Shown one piece after another: positions 23,448 to 32,757 of a stretch of 64,000 nt of DNA. A program made the translations under genes and the position numbers. The DNA comes from an uncultured Bacteroidales bacterium. GTDB taxonomy: Bacteria; Bacteroidota; Bacteroidia; Bacteroidales; UBA932. The notes below the pieces were generated by a model. The model was not told the origin of the DNA. It saw nothing but the letters and a program-made list of their open reading frames with translations, and searched no databases. The stretch's first letter is position 1. Every line of letters begins with the position of its first letter. The stretch spans positions 1-64,000 of the forward strand of contig CALVDF010000007.1 of assembly GCA_944326245.1 (NCBI GenBank), in the 5' to 3' direction.

Positions 23448-24029
23448 TTAGAACAATGTGGAGATGTTCGTTACAAACAGTTTTACGGCTATGGCCAGAA
23501 GGATGATGCCGAAGAACTTGCGGAGGATGTATACTCCTCCTTTCCCCAGTATGCGTTCCGCGATGTTGAGGTATTTGAGTACGAAAAAGACAATCACCAT
23601 GTTGAGCACTATGGCCGTAATGATGTTTTCTACATGGTATTCGGCCCTGAGCGATAGTACGGTAGTCAGGGCACCGGCTCCTGCGATGAGTGGAAATATG
23701 ATGGGGACTATGGTGGCGGATCCTCCAGGCCCGTTGTAATGGAATATCTCTATATCCATGACCATTTCGCATGCCAGAATGAGAATGATTATGGCTCCGG
23801 CAACGGCAAACGACTGTATGTCAACACCGAATAGGGAGAGGATAGCATCTCCCAGAAAGAGGAAGAGCAGGAAGATAACGGTTGAGAGTATGGCTGCTTT
23901 GCCCGGTTCCACTTTAAGTCCCTTTTCCTTGAGACCGATTATTACCGGTGTCGAGCCTGTGATGTCGATTACTGCGAACAGCACCATGAAGGCGCTGAGT
24001 ATTTCTTTGATGCTGAAATGAAGTTCCAT
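23448..24029 (-). CDS. MarC-family inner-membrane protein
   Basis: A 193-residue protein starting MELHFSIKEILSAF. An upstream in-frame extension lacks family character and was rejected. About six membrane helices carry the family motifs FAVIDITGSTPVIIGL near the start and PIIFPLIAGAGALTTVLSL in the centre. MarC/UPF0056 proteins have no settled function; early links to multiple antibiotic resistance were withdrawn. It is divergent from the Hc1-like gene at 24111. Confidence 0.9.
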   Translation of the reverse strand: MELHFSIKEILSAFMVLFAVIDITGSTPVIIGLKEKGLKVEPGKAAILSTVIFLLFLFLGDAILSLFGVDIQSFAVAGAIIILILACEMVMDIEIFHYNGPGGSATIVPIIFPLIAGAGALTTVLSLRAEYHVENIITAIVLNMVIVFFVLKYLNIAERILGKGGVYILRKFFGIILLAIAVKLFVTNISTLF

Positions 24030-24110
24030 GCCTGCAAAATTAAGAAAAATAGCTAATGATTTGAAAATAATTGCTATATTTGACGCGTTAACAATTTTAT
24101 AAACAAAAGT

Positions 24111-24284
24111 ATGAAGGAACTTATTGAAAAGATCAATGCGGAAATTGAAAATTTCCAGAAAGATGCAACCGCTCAACTCGAGAAAGGCAACAAGGCCGCC
24201 GGAACACGTGCGCGCAAGGCTTCCCTTGAGCTGACAAACCTCTTTAAGGAGTTCAGGAAAGCATCTATAGAGTTTTCAAAATAA
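24111..24284 (+). CDS. Histone H1-like protein Hc1
   Basis: A 57-residue lysine-rich protein beginning MKELIEKINAEIENFQKDAT and ending FKEFRKASIEFSK, with KGNKAAGTRARKASLEL in the middle. The short amphipathic helix plus basic stretch is the pattern of Bacteroidetes Hc1-like proteins, which bind and compact DNA. It is too short for most gene callers. A TATATTTG -7-like box lies about 30 bp upstream, and a strong terminator follows at 24312. Confidence 0.8.
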   Translation: MKELIEKINAEIENFQKDATAQLEKGNKAAGTRARKASLELTNLFKEFRKASIEFSK

Positions 24285-24311
24285 TTCCGTATAGGATCAG
24301 CTTAGTGAAAG

Positions 24312-24346
24312 AGAAAGGGACTGGCCCGATGGGACCGGTCCCTTTC
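24312..24346. terminator. Bidirectional terminator after Hc1-like gene
   Basis: AGAAAGGGACTGG pairs with CCGGTCCCTTTCT (one G-T pair), with a 9-base loop. It sits between the convergent Hc1-like gene and the lipoprotein gene at 24361. Confidence 0.7.
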
Positions 24347-24360
24347 TTGCTGCTTGCCGT

Positions 24361-24789
24361 TCACCGTTCTATATCCATTATGATGCCCGTAAGGTTGTCA
24401 GGATTCCACAGCCATAGCCTGTCCTTTTGGATTCTGGAACACTCCAGATGGTTCATGCTGGAGATAAGCTCTCCAGGACTGCGGTAATCGATGGATGTCG
24501 TTATATGTACACCTGTGCTTTTGGGAATGGCTTCAAGTGTTATGTTGAGGCAAGTATCCTGTTCGTCAGTCTGTATGCGGTATTGCATGCGGGACATGTT
24601 TGCGGCTTTCTGATGTCTGGAGGAGTTGTATATGAACATGGCTTTCCCGTTGCGGTATATTCCCTCCCGGTTTTCATTGAGGAATGCCTCTTTTTCCATT
24701 GAATCTATTTCAATTGCGTCATCCCTGCACGACGTGCAGCACAGTGCCAGCAGTATGGCCGTCAAAACAATGGCTTCAATATTCTTCAT
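24361..24789 (-). CDS. Small lipoprotein, unknown function
   Basis: A 142-residue protein with a lipoprotein signal: a hydrophobic helix, then LCCTSC, with the lipidated cysteine at about residue 21. The mature part has no recognisable domain. It includes NRLEC-like and WLWNPDNLTGIIMD segments and is probably a beta-rich periplasmic domain. It overlaps the end of the M6 protease gene by 14 bp, so the two are co-expressed. Confidence 0.65.
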   Translation of the reverse strand: MKNIEAIVLTAILLALCCTSCRDDAIEIDSMEKEAFLNENREGIYRNGKAMFIYNSSRHQKAANMSRMQYRIQTDEQDTCLNITLEAIPKSTGVHITTSIDYRSPGELISSMNHLECSRIQKDRLWLWNPDNLTGIIMDIER

Positions 24790-26827
24790 CGTCTCTTATG
24801 TATGCGTCCGTTACGTTGAGTTTTCTGACAATGGTCTCCTGTGTCCCGTCTGATGAGTATTCCAGGATTACCTTGATTTCATATTCTCCAGTGTCCCTGA
24901 ATACGTATCTGTCGCTGATGGCCCTGAAACCGTTGATATACCATGCTACAGAACTGTATTCTTCAGTTATGTTGTTGAGAACCATTTCCAGTGTATCCCC
25001 TTTTTCGTAGTAGCGTCTGAGCAGTATGTATGGATAGGGGGAGGTCAGTGCGCTGGTGCTGAAACGAAGTACTGCAGTGTCACCGTTGTCGTGCCGGCCT
25101 ACATGGTATATGCTGCACATGTATTCGGTCCTGGGATACAGTCTGTCGAAGGTATAGCGGTTGGCCATGGTCGTATCGTGCATTACCGGTGCGTCCGGTT
25201 TGGCTTCCTTCCAGCTTACGGCCCAGCTATAGTTGCCAGGACGTCCTGTTTCCCATGTCATTATGGCTTTGTTCTGGAATGCTTCGATACGGCACATGAG
25301 CGGACTCAACAGGATCTCGGATACATCCTCCATGACGTCGAAAGTAATGTTCCCGCCGTAATGCATTATGTTGGACAGGCGGATCCCTGTGGGAGTACCG
25401 TCCCAGGCGATGAATGCCGGGTCTCCTGCTGCCGACAGTTCGGTAATGCCTGCCTGTCCGGGAAAGAATACCTGACTGATGTGGCCCGCCTGAGGGAAAG
25501 CCTCTACAAGATCGGCACATTCATGGGCTGCATAAGTATTTACCAGATTGGTCATCCATCTTGTATATGCCGTGATGCCGTCCACATTGTTCTGGGATTT
25601 GTCGATGTGGTAGACAACCATACCCGCACCTTCTATGTATGAATCCCATTTTTCGGCACTGCGGTTTTCCATAAGGTAGTATTCTCCGCTGTTTACGGTT
25701 GGTACCCGGATGACATCGCCGTTTGCTTGGATTGGAGACAATGTGCATGTTTCTCCTACAGTGAGATTGATATAGTTGACTTCACCGACGAGTTCGCGGT
25801 CAATGGCGCAGAAGTAAGGTGGAGTGCGGCCTGAGTTGTTGTAATTGCCCTCGTCCATGAGTGAGAGTTTACCCCAGAGGCAATTGCTCATGCCTCCGCT
25901 TCCGTAGTCAGTGTCATAGAGGTCAACCAACCCCAGGAAATGCCCGAATTCATGGCAGAATGTCCCTATGCCGGATGGAATCCCTCCGCCATCGATGCCA
26001 AGGTCGCTGCCGCTTAACTCTGACGCGCAACCGAACATCCCGACAGTTACGCCGTCCACCCGTATGCCTTCCTGTGATGCGTTGCCTGTCTGTGGCCAGA
26101 TGGCATATTCGTCTCCGCTTTCAGCTTCATTGTATCCGGCCAGATAGAAGAAAATGAAATCGGCCTTTCCGTCTCCGTTCATGTCATAGCCGGAAAAGTC
26201 TACTGAAGCATTGGCAAGTGTGCAGGCTTCCTCGACCAGCTCCAGCAGGCGCATGTCGTAAGTGATTACGGAAGGAGTGGAAAGGTCATTTTCTCCATAG
26301 TAGGTATATGAGTGGCTGAGCTTTACAGGCTGAGTGACATCGAAAGAGAATCTGTATCCTGGCATATTGGCCTCAAAATAGTCTTTCGCCGAACCGGTTC
26401 CCCCGTTTTCCGAGTAGCCTGGCGAATTGAGCATGGAGTGGAAATGCTCGGCAGGCGAGGAGGATGAGAATTCCAGGTCCTCGAATTCCACCGGAATCAC
26501 CAGGGCCTTGACCGTTCTTGGAAATGCCGTAGGACTGAATGTTGCCGGTGCGCCCCCGGTCTGGAGCCTCATGATGTTGCGTCCCCTTATGGCGGCAGCT
26601 TCGGCAGCAGTAGGAGCCGTGGTGTGGCGGAAGTATCCTTTTCTGTCTCTTGACAGAACTCTTCCGTCTGCGGACGTGACCGTGTGGTAGAATTCATCTC
26701 CTCTGATGAATACTGTAATGATACTGCCGTCAGGTTGCCGTACCTTTACCGGGTATGGCGGGGCCTTTACGGCAATTGCCGCATACAGGGGGATGATGAG
26801 GAAAAATATGAAGCAGATTGAACGCAT
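24776..26827 (-). CDS. Secreted M6-family metalloprotease
   Basis: A 683-residue protein. A signal peptide (residues 1-20) precedes the M6 (immune inhibitor A-like) catalytic domain. Zinc-binding HEFGH is at residues 292-296 (GIGTFCHEFGHFLGLVDLYD), with a calcium-type FSGYDMNGDGKADFIFFY segment before it. The C-terminal 170 residues look like fibronectin-type and PKD-like beta domains (NYSWAVSWKEAKPD, YEIKVILEYSSDG). It should digest proteins outside the cell or in the periplasm. There is no T9SS-type C-terminal domain that I recognise. Confidence 0.9.
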   Translation of the reverse strand: MRSICFIFFLIIPLYAAIAVKAPPYPVKVRQPDGSIITVFIRGDEFYHTVTSADGRVLSRDRKGYFRHTTAPTAAEAAAIRGRNIMRLQTGGAPATFSPTAFPRTVKALVIPVEFEDLEFSSSSPAEHFHSMLNSPGYSENGGTGSAKDYFEANMPGYRFSFDVTQPVKLSHSYTYYGENDLSTPSVITYDMRLLELVEEACTLANASVDFSGYDMNGDGKADFIFFYLAGYNEAESGDEYAIWPQTGNASQEGIRVDGVTVGMFGCASELSGSDLGIDGGGIPSGIGTFCHEFGHFLGLVDLYDTDYGSGGMSNCLWGKLSLMDEGNYNNSGRTPPYFCAIDRELVGEVNYINLTVGETCTLSPIQANGDVIRVPTVNSGEYYLMENRSAEKWDSYIEGAGMVVYHIDKSQNNVDGITAYTRWMTNLVNTYAAHECADLVEAFPQAGHISQVFFPGQAGITELSAAGDPAFIAWDGTPTGIRLSNIMHYGGNITFDVMEDVSEILLSPLMCRIEAFQNKAIMTWETGRPGNYSWAVSWKEAKPDAPVMHDTTMANRYTFDRLYPRTEYMCSIYHVGRHDNGDTAVLRFSTSALTSPYPYILLRRYYEKGDTLEMVLNNITEEYSSVAWYINGFRAISDRYVFRDTGEYEIKVILEYSSDGTQETIVRKLNVTDAYIRDDEEY

Positions 26828-26862
26828 TTTCCTAAATTTGCTGCCGTTATTGTTGCAAAAAT

Positions 26863-27834
26863 ATGAAAAGATTTAGAATAATATGTATTGCAGTCCTGTT
26901 AATTGCGCTCTTGCCGTGTACAGCGCAGGAAAGGACGGATTCTCTGATCAATGCCAAAGGGGGGTTCGATGCGTGGAGGGTATATCATCTCCAGGAGTCT
27001 GGTATCATAGGCGGCAATGTGAAGACGATATACAAGCTTTCAGAAGGCGATACGCTGTGCGGTCAGGATCCGTGTCCTGTCCGTGTGGAGGATGTGTTTT
27101 CGCCATGTAATATCATGGCCAATGTGGTAGGGGTGGTTAAGGGGAGCAATTCGGTTTTCCCTGAACCGCGCGGAGACGGGTATTGTGCACGCCTGAGTGT
27201 GATCATGGAGAAAGTCAAGGTACTGGGTCTGGTCAACATGGAAGTGCTGGTCCAGGGAACTGTCCTGTCCGGATACTTCAACGAGCCCATCCGCGACACG
27301 AAAAGTGCGTATACCAAGATGGACTGCGGCATCCCTTTTACCGGACATCCTGTGGCTGTACGGTATGACTACAAGGCCGATGTGGGGCATACTGTAATAC
27401 GCTCCACAGGCTTCTCTCCGCAGAAGGAGATAGGCGGCAAGGACTATCCGTTCATAGCGGTTTTCCTGCAGAAACGGGTAGAGGACAGCGACGGCAATGT
27501 TACGGCATCAAGGGTGGGAACTGCGTTCAAGATATTCTATGACAATAAGGAGGAATGGGTGAACGGAGAAACCATCCCTGTGCTTTACGGGGACATAACC
27601 GGAGATGAGGAATACATCCCTGAGATGGACCTGCATGACGGACGCGGCGGCGGGGTAGTCTACTACTGCAGGAACAGTAAGGGCAAGATAGTCCCTATCA
27701 GTGAAAATTCATGGGCTTCCCCGGACGAGGAACCTACCCACATCGTGATCTGGATATCGTCATCCATAGGTGAAGCGTTCCACGGCGGTCTGGGCAATAC
27801 ATTCTGGGTGGACAATTTCAAACTGCTGTACTGA
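26863..27834 (+). CDS. PCMD-domain (putative carbohydrate metabolism) surface protein
   Basis: A 323-residue secreted protein with a signal peptide (residues 1-20). The C-terminal 240 residues match the PCMD domain: Gly-rich repeats, VRYDYKADVGH, GTAFKIFYDNKEEWV, and an end with SSIGEAFHGGLGNTFWVDNF. This domain is frequent in Bacteroidetes glycan loci but is not an established enzyme; a glycan-binding role is likely. It is followed after 11 bp by an outer-membrane barrel gene, so both may belong to one envelope unit. Confidence 0.8.
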   Translation: MKRFRIICIAVLLIALLPCTAQERTDSLINAKGGFDAWRVYHLQESGIIGGNVKTIYKLSEGDTLCGQDPCPVRVEDVFSPCNIMANVVGVVKGSNSVFPEPRGDGYCARLSVIMEKVKVLGLVNMEVLVQGTVLSGYFNEPIRDTKSAYTKMDCGIPFTGHPVAVRYDYKADVGHTVIRSTGFSPQKEIGGKDYPFIAVFLQKRVEDSDGNVTASRVGTAFKIFYDNKEEWVNGETIPVLYGDITGDEEYIPEMDLHDGRGGGVVYYCRNSKGKIVPISENSWASPDEEPTHIVIWISSSIGEAFHGGLGNTFWVDNFKLLY

Positions 27835-27845
27835 TTTTCCCGGAG

Positions 27846-28985
27846 ATGCGCAGAGTTGCGTCATATCTGTTGGCGGCATTGTTGCTGACGGCTGCGTACG
27901 GAGCTGTAGCACAGACTCCGGATTCTGCATATCTTGCCCGTGTCCAGGATTCAGTTGACAGGTACTTCAGGCGTCATCCGGGCCGGAGGCCGGTCAAGAA
28001 GGACAGCCGCTTCAAGACTTTTCCGCTGTATGGAATCATGTATACGCAGGAAGCAGGTCTGATGGCGATGGGAGGCTTTATGGGCAGTTACAGGACATGT
28101 ACCGACAGTCTCGTGCCAATGTCGAGCATAGGGGCTGTTGCCATGGTGTCAACAAATCTGTCTGTAGCTTCGGCCGTGACGGGACGTGCATATTTCTCCG
28201 ATGGAAGGTTTATGATCGGGTACTTGGCCCGCTACAACTACGGCAGAAGGTATTTCTGGGGGCTTGGTTTCGAAAACGGCAATGACGGTTCCATGCGTGG
28301 AAGCATTACAAGCAGTAGAGTGAGGGTCCGGACCGATTTTCTGTACAGGGGGCAACGCATTGTGGCAGGAGGGTTCCTCGGATATGACTTTTACGATGCT
28401 GCAGGTATTTCCGGACCTCCGGTCATAACCGGTAATCCTTCCGGAACACAATATATCATGGCAGGTGGCCGGTTTGATTTCGATTCCAGGGATGATATGG
28501 CTTCGCCGTCGAGGGGACTGTTTTTGAATGTCGAGCCTTCGGCCGGAATTTCAGTAAGCGGTTCCGCCCCTTTTCTCAGACTTGAGGCGGTATTTGATTT
28601 TTTCGTGCCGTTATGGAACGGAGGAGTGATGGCCGTGGACCTTTACGGCAATGTATCATCTGCATCGGCACCGTGGACGGTATGGCCGGGGGCCGGCGGT
28701 GACGTACGCCTGAGGGGTTATTATCAGGGACGTTACAGGGACAGGAACCTGCTGTCGGCCCAGGTGGAGCTGCGCCAGAGGATATACCGGTCACATGGAG
28801 TAGCCGTATGGGGAGGTGCCGGCAATGTATTTCCTTCTTTCAGCGGAATCAGGATAAAAAATACCCTGCCCACATACGGGGCAGGGTACCGTTTTACTTT
28901 CCTGGGAATGGTTTTGCGCCTGGATGCCGGTTTCGGCCTTCCCGGGCAGTGGGCCCTTATCGCAGGCGTCAGTCATTCTTTTTGA
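27846..28985 (+). CDS. Outer-membrane beta-barrel protein, BamA/Omp85-like
   Basis: A 379-residue protein with a signal peptide (residues 1-22). It has a 16-strand-type barrel sequence: alternating aromatic and glycine strands (RRYFWGLGFENG, RIVAGGFLGYDFYD, GGDVRLRGYYQGRYRDRN) and a final strand ending in aromatic FS... (ALIAGVSHSF). The GGRFDFDSRDDMASPSRG segment and the VRLRGYYQGRYR loop are typical of the surface antigen/Omp85 group. No POTRA repeats are evident, so it may be a shorter patatin- or TamA-like relative. Its end overlaps the convergent aspA gene by 17 bp. Confidence 0.75.
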   Translation: MRRVASYLLAALLLTAAYGAVAQTPDSAYLARVQDSVDRYFRRHPGRRPVKKDSRFKTFPLYGIMYTQEAGLMAMGGFMGSYRTCTDSLVPMSSIGAVAMVSTNLSVASAVTGRAYFSDGRFMIGYLARYNYGRRYFWGLGFENGNDGSMRGSITSSRVRVRTDFLYRGQRIVAGGFLGYDFYDAAGISGPPVITGNPSGTQYIMAGGRFDFDSRDDMASPSRGLFLNVEPSAGISVSGSAPFLRLEAVFDFFVPLWNGGVMAVDLYGNVSSASAPWTVWPGAGGDVRLRGYYQGRYRDRNLLSAQVELRQRIYRSHGVAVWGGAGNVFPSFSGIRIKNTLPTYGAGYRFTFLGMVLRLDAGFGLPGQWALIAGVSHSF

Positions 28986-30414
28986 TATCGGCTATCATGC
29001 TTGGATGAATCATGTGCTTGGGGTTGAGGATGACGTCAAGCTGCTTCTTTGTCAGCAGGTTGCGTTCCAGAACCAGATCGTAGACGCTCTTTCCTGACTC
29101 GAGGGCTTCCTTGGCGATCTCGGTGCAGTTGGAATATCCTATGTAGGGTTTGAGGGCTGTGACGATACCGATACTGTGCTTAACCTGATCCTCGCAGTGT
29201 TTCTTGTTGGCCTCGATGCCTTCGATGCACTCTACGCGGAGTGTCCTGAAAGCGCGGGCCATCCAGGTTGCGGATTCGACGAGAGATTCTACCATTACAG
29301 GCTCCATTACGTTGAGCTCCAGCTGTGCGGCTTCGGAAGCCATGGTTACTGCGAAATCATTGCCGATTACCTTGAAACATACCTGGTTGACGACTTCGGG
29401 AATAACCGGATTGACTTTTCCTGGCATGATTGATGATCCTGGCTGTTTGGGAGGAAGTTTGATCTCCTCGATACCTGTGCGTGGACCTGAGGACATAAGA
29501 CGCAGGTCGTTGCATATCTTGGACAGGCGGATGGCTATGGACTTCAGAGCCGAAGAATATGCTACCATGCAGGATGTGTCGTGAGTGGCCTCTATCAGGT
29601 TCCTTGAAAGCTTGATGTCCAGGCCGGAAATCTCGCGAAGGAACTCGGTGCAGTATTTTGCATAATTGGGCTCGGCGGTGATACCTGTTCCGATTGCTGT
29701 GGCTCCCATATTGGTATACAGGAATTCATCTGCAGCTTTCTGCAGCCTGCTGGCCTCGTGTCTCATGGCATCGGCGAATGCCCCGAAGGACTGTCCCAGT
29801 GTCATGGGGACAGCATCCTGAAGCTGTGTACGGCCCATCTTGATGATATTGGCAAATTCCTTTTTCTTGTCGTCGAATGCCTTTATCAGCTCCTTGAGGG
29901 CAGCCTGTACTTTCTCATTGATGAAGTAGAGACCGAGGTGCATGGCACTTGGATAGGCATCGTTGGTGGACTGGGCCATATTGACATGGTCATTGGGGTG
30001 GCAGTACTGGTATTCGCCCCTCTGGTGTCCCATAATCTCGAGTGCGCGGTTGGCGATGACCTCGTTTGCGTTCATGTTCATGCTGGTTCCGGCTCCGCCC
30101 TGCATCATGTCGATGGGGAAGAACTCCAGATGCTTGCCGTCAATGAGCTCCTGGCAGGCTTCTACGATGGCGTCCTTGATCTGATCCGACACCAGGCCAA
30201 GCTTGTGGTTGGCTTTGATGGCTGCCATCTTGACGATACCGAATGCCTTGATGAATTCGGGATAGTCGCAGAGGTGGTAGTTGCTGATGTTGAAATTCTC
30301 TATGCACCTGAGTGTCTGGATTCCGAAGAGTGCTTCGGCAGGAACTTCCTTATATCCCAGCAGGTCATGTTCTGTTCGGGTCTTGCCCGATGTAGGAAAT
30401 TTGAATTCGGTCAT
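28969..30414 (-). CDS. aspA: Aspartate ammonia-lyase
   Basis: A 481-residue homotetrameric enzyme of the fumarase/aspartase superfamily. It turns L-aspartate into fumarate and ammonia in the cytoplasm. Diagnostic parts are HDLLGYKEVPAEALFGIQTLR at the start, GGAGTSMNMNANEV, the THDTSCMVAYSSALKS region and the superfamily signature GSSIMPGKVNP. Length and motifs favour aspartase over fumarase. It is likely to feed fumarate respiration. It stands next to trkA, 29 bp away on the same strand, and may share a transcript with it. Confidence 0.9.
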   Translation of the reverse strand: MTEFKFPTSGKTRTEHDLLGYKEVPAEALFGIQTLRCIENFNISNYHLCDYPEFIKAFGIVKMAAIKANHKLGLVSDQIKDAIVEACQELIDGKHLEFFPIDMMQGGAGTSMNMNANEVIANRALEIMGHQRGEYQYCHPNDHVNMAQSTNDAYPSAMHLGLYFINEKVQAALKELIKAFDDKKKEFANIIKMGRTQLQDAVPMTLGQSFGAFADAMRHEASRLQKAADEFLYTNMGATAIGTGITAEPNYAKYCTEFLREISGLDIKLSRNLIEATHDTSCMVAYSSALKSIAIRLSKICNDLRLMSSGPRTGIEEIKLPPKQPGSSIMPGKVNPVIPEVVNQVCFKVIGNDFAVTMASEAAQLELNVMEPVMVESLVESATWMARAFRTLRVECIEGIEANKKHCEDQVKHSIGIVTALKPYIGYSNCTEIAKEALESGKSVYDLVLERNLLTKKQLDVILNPKHMIHPSMIADIKKND

Positions 30415-30443
30415 TGTGATATGAATTTTTGATTTTTTTATAT

Positions 30444-31790
30444 TTATAAAAAGAATTTGTCTACTTTGTCCACAGCGTCAGGGTTGGCGAAAACCACGAC
30501 CTGATCGTATGGCCGGATGGTACTTTCGCTGTCGGCAATGAAACTTTCGTTGCCTCTGACGAAGCCGCCGATGATGGCTTCCTCCGGGAAGCCCAGATCC
30601 CGCAGCCTGCCTGTGGTTATCTTGCTGTTTGTATTGACGATGAACTCCAGAACGACGGCATCGGTACCGTTGAGGACTTTTATTGAGCGCACCTTGTTGG
30701 AGAGGGTAAAGCGGAATATCTTGCCGGCAGTGATGAGTTTCTTGTTGATGACTGAGTCTACACCCATTTCTTCCGCCAGCCTTATGTATTCGAAGTTTTC
30801 CACTTCGGCAATGACCTTGCTTATACCCATGCGTTTGGCTACCACGCAGGAGAGTATGTTCGTCTCCGAACTGCTGGTTACAGCCACGAATGCCTCCATA
30901 TCCCTGATACCCTCTTGAAGCAGCAGGTCTGAATTGCGGCCGTCTCCGTTTATTACCAGAGTCTTGCCCAGAACCTCGGACAGGTGGCTGCATTTCTCGG
31001 GATTGAGCTCGATGAGTTTGATGTTTTCCGCCTGCTTTTCCATGGAGCGGGCTACCATCTCTCCTATGCGGCCTCCTCCAAGAATCATGAGGTTCCGTAC
31101 GGCCACCTTGGATTTGCCTGACAGGGACAGAGCCTGTTCCATACCCTCTTTCTTGGATACGAGGTACACGACATCACCTGTCTTGAAGCGGGTGGCACTC
31201 TTGGGGATAATGGTCTTGCCGTCACGTGAAATCGCGACGGAACGGAAAAGATTCTGGGTCCTTTCGCGCAGTTCCGCGACAGTTCTGTCTACCATTGGGG
31301 AGCATTCTTCCAGGCGGTATACGATGAGCTGGAGTTTACCGTGGGAGTAGCTCATGAATTCGGAAGCGGTATTCTGCTTGAGGAGATTCAGAATCTCGGT
31401 TGCTGCAATCTTTTCGGGATAGAAAAGAGAATCTATGCCAAGGTCAGTAAAGATGATGCGGTTGTCATTCTTCTGGTACTCGTCGTTGTTGATGCGGGCT
31501 GTCACTTTCTTTGCCCCAAGCTTTTTGGCGAGGGCTGCCGATACTATGTTGACATCCTGTTCCGAATCTGGGTTTACGGCGATGAACAGGTCGGCGGAGC
31601 CTACACCTGCCTTGACGAGGGTCTCGATCGATGTCGGATTCCCCTCGACTGTAACGATGTCGGATTCACTGCTGAGTACGTCCAGACTTTCCTCGTCAGG
31701 ACTTATGACCGTGATCTCGTGGTACTCCATACTCAGCATCTTGGCCAGATGGCAACCTATCTCCCCCGCTCCGGCAATGATAATCTTCAT
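30444..31790 (-). CDS. trkA: Trk potassium-uptake regulatory subunit TrkA
   Basis: A 448-residue cytoplasmic protein with two RCK (TrkA-N plus TrkA-C) units. The first Rossmann motif is IIIAGAGEIGCHLAKML (residues 2-18), the second MILGGGRIGEMVARSM (about 234-249). Each unit ends in a C-terminal domain (VDRTVAELRE; TTGRLRDLGFPEEAIIGG). It binds NAD(H) and ATP and gates the TrkH/KtrB membrane subunit, whose gene is not in the window. Confidence 0.95.
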   Translation of the reverse strand: MKIIIAGAGEIGCHLAKMLSMEYHEITVISPDEESLDVLSSESDIVTVEGNPTSIETLVKAGVGSADLFIAVNPDSEQDVNIVSAALAKKLGAKKVTARINNDEYQKNDNRIIFTDLGIDSLFYPEKIAATEILNLLKQNTASEFMSYSHGKLQLIVYRLEECSPMVDRTVAELRERTQNLFRSVAISRDGKTIIPKSATRFKTGDVVYLVSKKEGMEQALSLSGKSKVAVRNLMILGGGRIGEMVARSMEKQAENIKLIELNPEKCSHLSEVLGKTLVINGDGRNSDLLLQEGIRDMEAFVAVTSSSETNILSCVVAKRMGISKVIAEVENFEYIRLAEEMGVDSVINKKLITAGKIFRFTLSNKVRSIKVLNGTDAVVLEFIVNTNSKITTGRLRDLGFPEEAIIGGFVRGNESFIADSESTIRPYDQVVVFANPDAVDKVDKFFL

Positions 31791-31795
31791 GGCTT

Positions 31796-32074
31796 TTAAT
31801 TCAGACTGTCCCTGCCTCTTCTTCCTTTGGCTATGTTTCTAATGAAATCCACCGTCCTGTATATTATGCCGAAGGACGGATTGTGCGATGCTATTGCCCT
31901 GAAGCCCATGTCCAGTAAATTGGAAGGGGATATGAACTCCCAGACGCAGCGGAGTTTGTACATGACCATTATTTCCTGATGGTCTATACGTGAAGACAGG
32001 AGGCGCCGCTGGTACTGCAGCTCCTCGAGATTGCGTATATTCCTGTATTCTAACCCTCTATTTGCCTTTTCCAT
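31796..32074 (-). CDS. Small conserved hypothetical protein
   Basis: A protein of about 92 residues, basic and helical (MEKANRGLEYRNIRNLEELQYQRR, then SSRIDHQEIMVMYKLRC and IIYRTVDFIRNIAKGRRGRDSLN). No domain is recognised. The ATG at 32074 gives a 17-bp overlap with the upstream gene; a start at 32086 is also possible. Its place behind the holin-like and YtxH genes, and its size, fit the third member often found in such envelope-stress operons. The region VWEFISPSNLLDMGF may associate with the membrane. Confidence 0.5.
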   Translation of the reverse strand: MEKANRGLEYRNIRNLEELQYQRRLLSSRIDHQEIMVMYKLRCVWEFISPSNLLDMGFRAIASHNPSFGIIYRTVDFIRNIAKGRRGRDSLN

Positions 32075-32432
32075 TTTTACCGTCATCGAAAAACATTCTT
32101 AAAAACATTCTGAGCGGGCTGTTGATCATGAACCGGTCCTTGAACAGGAAAAGGACCAGGATGATGATTATGAAAACACCCGCGGTGATAAGCAGGCCTG
32201 CCGTGTGGTTGCCTACCAGTTCGGTAAGCCATGAAGCCAGTGCTGCGGCGCATATGCCCAGAACTATTCCTACAAGGATAAACAGCAGAAAGAAGAAAAT
32301 TATCCTGCTGAAGATCTTTGCCAGGTTCTCGGCCAGTGCCAGCTTGATCTCGTCTATGCGGAGATCAATGTAGCATTTAATGGAAGAAAAGAGATCTCCG
32401 AGCGGATTGTTCGAGTTCTGATTTTCCATCAC
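32058..32432 (-). CDS. Phage holin-family (DUF1469-like) membrane protein
   Basis: A 124-residue protein with an N-terminal amphipathic segment (FSSIKCYIDLRIDEIKLALAENLAKIFS). Two adjacent membrane helices (IIFFFLLFILVGIVLGICAA and AGLLITAGVFIIIILVLFLF) follow, then a basic tail. This layout is the actinobacterial-holin/DUF1469 family, which in chromosomes is a stress-related membrane protein rather than a lysis protein. It follows the YtxH gene by 5 bp. Confidence 0.75.
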   Translation of the reverse strand: MMENQNSNNPLGDLFSSIKCYIDLRIDEIKLALAENLAKIFSRIIFFFLLFILVGIVLGICAAALASWLTELVGNHTAGLLITAGVFIIIILVLFLFKDRFMINSPLRMFLRMFFDDGKNGKGK

Positions 32433-32437
32433 TGGGT

Positions 32438-32677
32438 TTATTCGGCGATGTTGTCATTCATATTGTCCTGGGCTTTGGCGGAGGCATAGGCGTCGGCCGC
32501 TGCCTTGGCGCGGTTCTCCAGGCTGTTGATCTTGTCTTTGAGACCCTGATACTCCCTGTCGAAAGTGTCTTTGATCTTCTTGCGTGTCTCTTCCCCTGAT
32601 TCGGGAGCAAAGAGAATGGCGACAGCGGCACCGACCAGGACGCCGCCTAAGAATGTGAATAAATTGTCAGTTTTCAT
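32438..32677 (-). CDS. YtxH-domain protein
   Basis: A 79-residue protein. The start FTFLGGVLVGAAVAILFAPESGEETRKKI is the YtxH signature: one membrane helix followed by APxSGxETR. A helical, charged tail (YQGLKDKINSLENRAKAAADAYASAK) follows. It is a small membrane-anchored, probably stress-induced protein without known reaction. It is the first gene of a minus-strand set with the holin-like and hypothetical genes, divergent from the C11 protease gene. Confidence 0.85.
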   Translation of the reverse strand: MKTDNLFTFLGGVLVGAAVAILFAPESGEETRKKIKDTFDREYQGLKDKINSLENRAKAAADAYASAKAQDNMNDNIAE

Positions 32678-32720
32678 ACCGATTGTGTTTTTAAATGTTA
32701 CAAAAGTAGCAAATTAATCC

Positions 32721-32728
32721 TATATTTG
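32721..32728 (+). promoter_or_regulatory. Promoter box of the C11 protease gene
   Basis: TATATTTG matches the -7 consensus 29 bp before the start codon at 32758. The -33 position holds TTAC, a poor match. A minus-strand TACTTTTG (32701-32708) next to it could serve the divergent YtxH gene. Confidence 0.4.
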
Positions 32729-32757
32729 TCACTTATTTTTGAGAAAAGAAAGACAAA

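Noticed and set aside
23448..24176. 49-residue N-terminal extension on the MarC-like protein
   Set aside because: It covers the promoter region of the divergent small gene and looks unlike the family; the start at 24029 matches homologous N-termini.
32058..32432. Prophage from the holin-like gene
   Set aside because: No other phage genes occur nearby; chromosomal DUF1469-type proteins are common and sit with YtxH.
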